From SIG459 sp045538735 (lineage in GTDB: Bacteria; Bacillota; Clostridia; Oscillospirales; Oscillospiraceae), in NCBI GenBank assembly GCA_045538735.1, contig JAZSRY010000011.1, positions 1-64,000 of the forward strand: a DNA stretch of 64,000 bases, in the 5' to 3' direction. The notes beneath the pieces are model-generated. The model worked only from the letters and a program-made list of their open reading frames with translations. It ran no database searches and was not told the DNA's origin. Positions 62,599 through 64,000 of the stretch are shown one piece after another. The stretch's first letter is position 1, and each line of letters opens with the position of its first letter. The position numbers and the translations under genes are program-made.

Positions 62599-63534
62599 GT
62601 GAAGTCTGGACAGTTGAGTAAAGAGGACATGACTTTGGAACAGGAAAGCGGAGGATTGACAATTGTGCCATTTGACATGTCGCGGCAGAAAGGAGCGTCA
62701 TATGATATCTCGCCTACAATTATTGCAATGTCTACAAAAGTGGGAATGTTGGAAACTGTATATCGAGAAAGAAACTATCCGTATAAATACTATGTAAATG
62801 TCAAAGCGAAAGATACTGTGTTGGCGGTAAGTAGAGAGTATATTTCAGTTCCTCCAAACATGGCGGGCTATGTTGTATCGCGTGTTTCAAAAGTGTCTGA
62901 AGGTTTTGGCCATGTGAGTACAAGTATTGACCCAAACTGGAAAGGGGCTCTTTTAATAGCGTTAAGCAATCCATCTAATAAACCCATCAAGGTTTGTGTT
63001 GGGGGAGGGAGTGAAGAAAATGGGAAAAGTCTCTCTCTTGCAACAACGTCGTTTCATTACTTAAACACTCCATGCGATGAGGCCGAAATCGAATACAGTG
63101 GGATGAGACTAGACCTGCTTAAATCGTTGGCGTATTTGAAACGGCAAGGAATAAAGGCGTGGATAAATAAAAACATCCATCCGAATAGAAGAAAATTCAC
63201 AGATTTTTTCTTTAATTATTGTGAAATGCAGACGATTGATGAAAAAAACTGGCCAACAATTGCTAATGAACTGCAAGGAATCCTGCCGCACCAGGAATGT
63301 ATATACTGCAAAAACTATACAGATGCAAATAAGAAGAAAAAACAATATTTGGCTGATTTTATTATAACAGAGCATTTTCTGTTGCGCACTGTACACATAC
63401 TACAGAAATATTGGGGTTCAATATGGAAAACAGTTGCTGTAGTTTTTGCGACACTCGTAGTTTTGGGAGTGATGCCTAATGCGTGGCAAAACATAACAAA
63501 ACGTTTTTTCGAGGCATTTAATCTACTGAAATGA
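62599..63534 (+). CDS. Membrane-anchored dCTP-deaminase/dUTPase-fold protein
   Basis: A 311-residue protein. GTG at 62599 has GGAGGGG at good spacing (the frame opens at 62584). Residues about 30-150 resemble the dCTP deaminase/dUTPase trimer fold (GASYDISPTIIAMS, YISVPPNMAGYVVSRVSKVS, HVSTSIDPNWKGALLIAL). The Glu that follows the DPxxxG element in true deaminases is replaced (LIAL), so catalysis is doubtful. A helical part with CIYCKN follows, and a transmembrane helix near 275-297 ends the chain. Nucleotide binding at the membrane, perhaps as a sensor, is inferred. A P-loop protein gene follows 34 bases later. Confidence 0.7.
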   Translation: MKSGQLSKEDMTLEQESGGLTIVPFDMSRQKGASYDISPTIIAMSTKVGMLETVYRERNYPYKYYVNVKAKDTVLAVSREYISVPPNMAGYVVSRVSKVSEGFGHVSTSIDPNWKGALLIALSNPSNKPIKVCVGGGSEENGKSLSLATTSFHYLNTPCDEAEIEYSGMRLDLLKSLAYLKRQGIKAWINKNIHPNRRKFTDFFFNYCEMQTIDEKNWPTIANELQGILPHQECIYCKNYTDANKKKKQYLADFIITEHFLLRTVHILQKYWGSIWKTVAVVFATLVVLGVMPNAWQNITKRFFEAFNLLK

Positions 63535-63568
63535 GGTAACCTTAAATGTGGAGACAGGAGGGGAAGCT

Positions 63569-64000
63569 ATGATGCAGAAAAGAAAGCAACGTTTATATAT
63601 TACAGAGATGTTGAAGCAACATGAAGAGTTTATTGTGGTAGGCATTACAGGGCGTGTCGGGTCAGGATGCTCCGAGGCAGCCAATATACTGGGTTCGTCT
63701 TTTTCACAGATTGGGTTGCCACCTATTTACCCTGGAGATACCGGACTGTCTAACGAACGTGAACGCGATAGAAGGATTCTATATAGGTATGCGACACATC
63801 ATTGGCTAAAATTTGACGTGATCCGGGTTCGGGCAATTATTACGTCTTTTTTACTCCAGGAAAATAATTTGGTGAGTTTCTGCGACGAAGTGGCCGAGTA
63901 TTTGTATCCGGGGGACAGTGATGGAGGTAGCAAATTAAGAGAGGAATTCGTAATGGGGGCGCGTAAGCATTTGAAAAATGCGTATTCCCAGGACGAGCTT
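63569..64000 (+). CDS. P-loop protein with variant Walker A (partial)
   Basis: The first 144 residues are visible; the gene continues past the window edge. GGAGGGG precedes ATGATG. Residues about 23-33 read GITGRVGSGCS, a P-loop in which the usual Lys is replaced by Cys. Later NERERDRRILYRYATHHW and IRVRAIITSFLLQE fit a nucleotide-kinase-like fold. A GSGC-type P-loop also occurs at the N terminus of some deaminase-kinase defence proteins, and the preceding gene has a dCTP-deaminase fold. I therefore suspect a nucleotide-metabolism defence pair. The unseen C terminus would decide it. Confidence 0.6.
   Translation, partial: MMQKRKQRLYITEMLKQHEEFIVVGITGRVGSGCSEAANILGSSFSQIGLPPIYPGDTGLSNERERDRRILYRYATHHWLKFDVIRVRAIITSFLLQENNLVSFCDEVAEYLYPGDSDGGSKLREEFVMGARKHLKNAYSQDEL

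Noticed and set aside
1..64000. CRISPR array or tRNA gene
   Set aside because: No regularly spaced identical repeats and no cloverleaf with a T-loop consensus were seen by eye on either strand.

Overview
The window looks like accessory DNA from a gut-type Clostridia (Oscillospiraceae/Lachnospiraceae-like Firmicute). The reasons are strong AGGAGG ribosome sites, frequent TTG and GTG starts, AT-rich promoters, and clostridial mobile-element families (PcfB, Maff2, PrgI, DUF3848, DUF4314, Cys-rich KTR, TnpV, LPXTG pili). No tRNA, rRNA, CRISPR array or core housekeeping operon was seen, so genus and species cannot be fixed.

Layout. (1) 1-4.3 kb: three small XRE repressors, a Cys-rich KTR protein and a BlaI-BlaI-BlaR1 module ending in a tiny secreted protein. 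(2) 4.6-12.3 kb: a 2037-residue secreted RHS/YD-repeat polymorphic toxin with a PD-(D/E)XK-like tip, a probable immunity gene and a decayed gene. (3) 12.5-15.2 kb: a Spo0A-C-like regulator and a secreted papain-fold protein with a membrane partner. (4) 15.7-19.8 kb: a GC-rich FtsX-type ABC transporter. (5) 19.9-23.2 kb: a RiPP cluster with a five-cysteine precursor, a radical SAM/SPASM maturase and an ABC exporter. (6) 23.4-34.7 kb: the conjugation machinery of an integrative conjugative element (CHAP hydrolase, VirB4, PrgI, VirB6-like, Maff2, VirD4, PcfB, relaxase, MobC, a probable oriT, a TOPRIM protein and DUF3848). (7) 35.0-45.9 kb: cargo placed between the mobilization genes and the rest of the element. 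(8) 46.3-56.4 kb: ArdC, DUF4314, two sortases, two LPXTG pilus proteins, a lipoprotein and ParB/ParA. (9) 56.9-64.0 kb: a second defence-like cluster with decayed tnpV, integrase and parA remnants.

How the parts work together. Nearly all of 23.4-34.7 kb and 46.3-56.4 kb reads leftward as tightly packed, overlapping genes. This is one element: partition (ParAB), attachment (sortase-built pili with a thioester adhesin), antirestriction (ArdC), DNA processing (relaxase/MobC/oriT), coupling (VirD4/PcfB) and a type IV channel. The cargo holds two divergent units. Leftward is a fused HipB-HipA-like kinase, a membrane PLD-like protein and a methyltransferase, behind a perfect operator palindrome. 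Rightward is a serine recombinase, a YobI-type membrane NTPase, a DUF2806 protein and an HNH-HEPN fusion. At the right end are AbiH, FRG plus beta-protein, sce7726 plus HTH, and a membrane-anchored dCTP-deaminase-fold protein followed by a P-loop protein that has Cys where Lys is expected. The best candidates for undescribed systems are the two cargo units, the dCTP-deaminase-fold/P-loop pair and the RiPP cluster. All functional assignments come from reading motifs by eye, without database searches.
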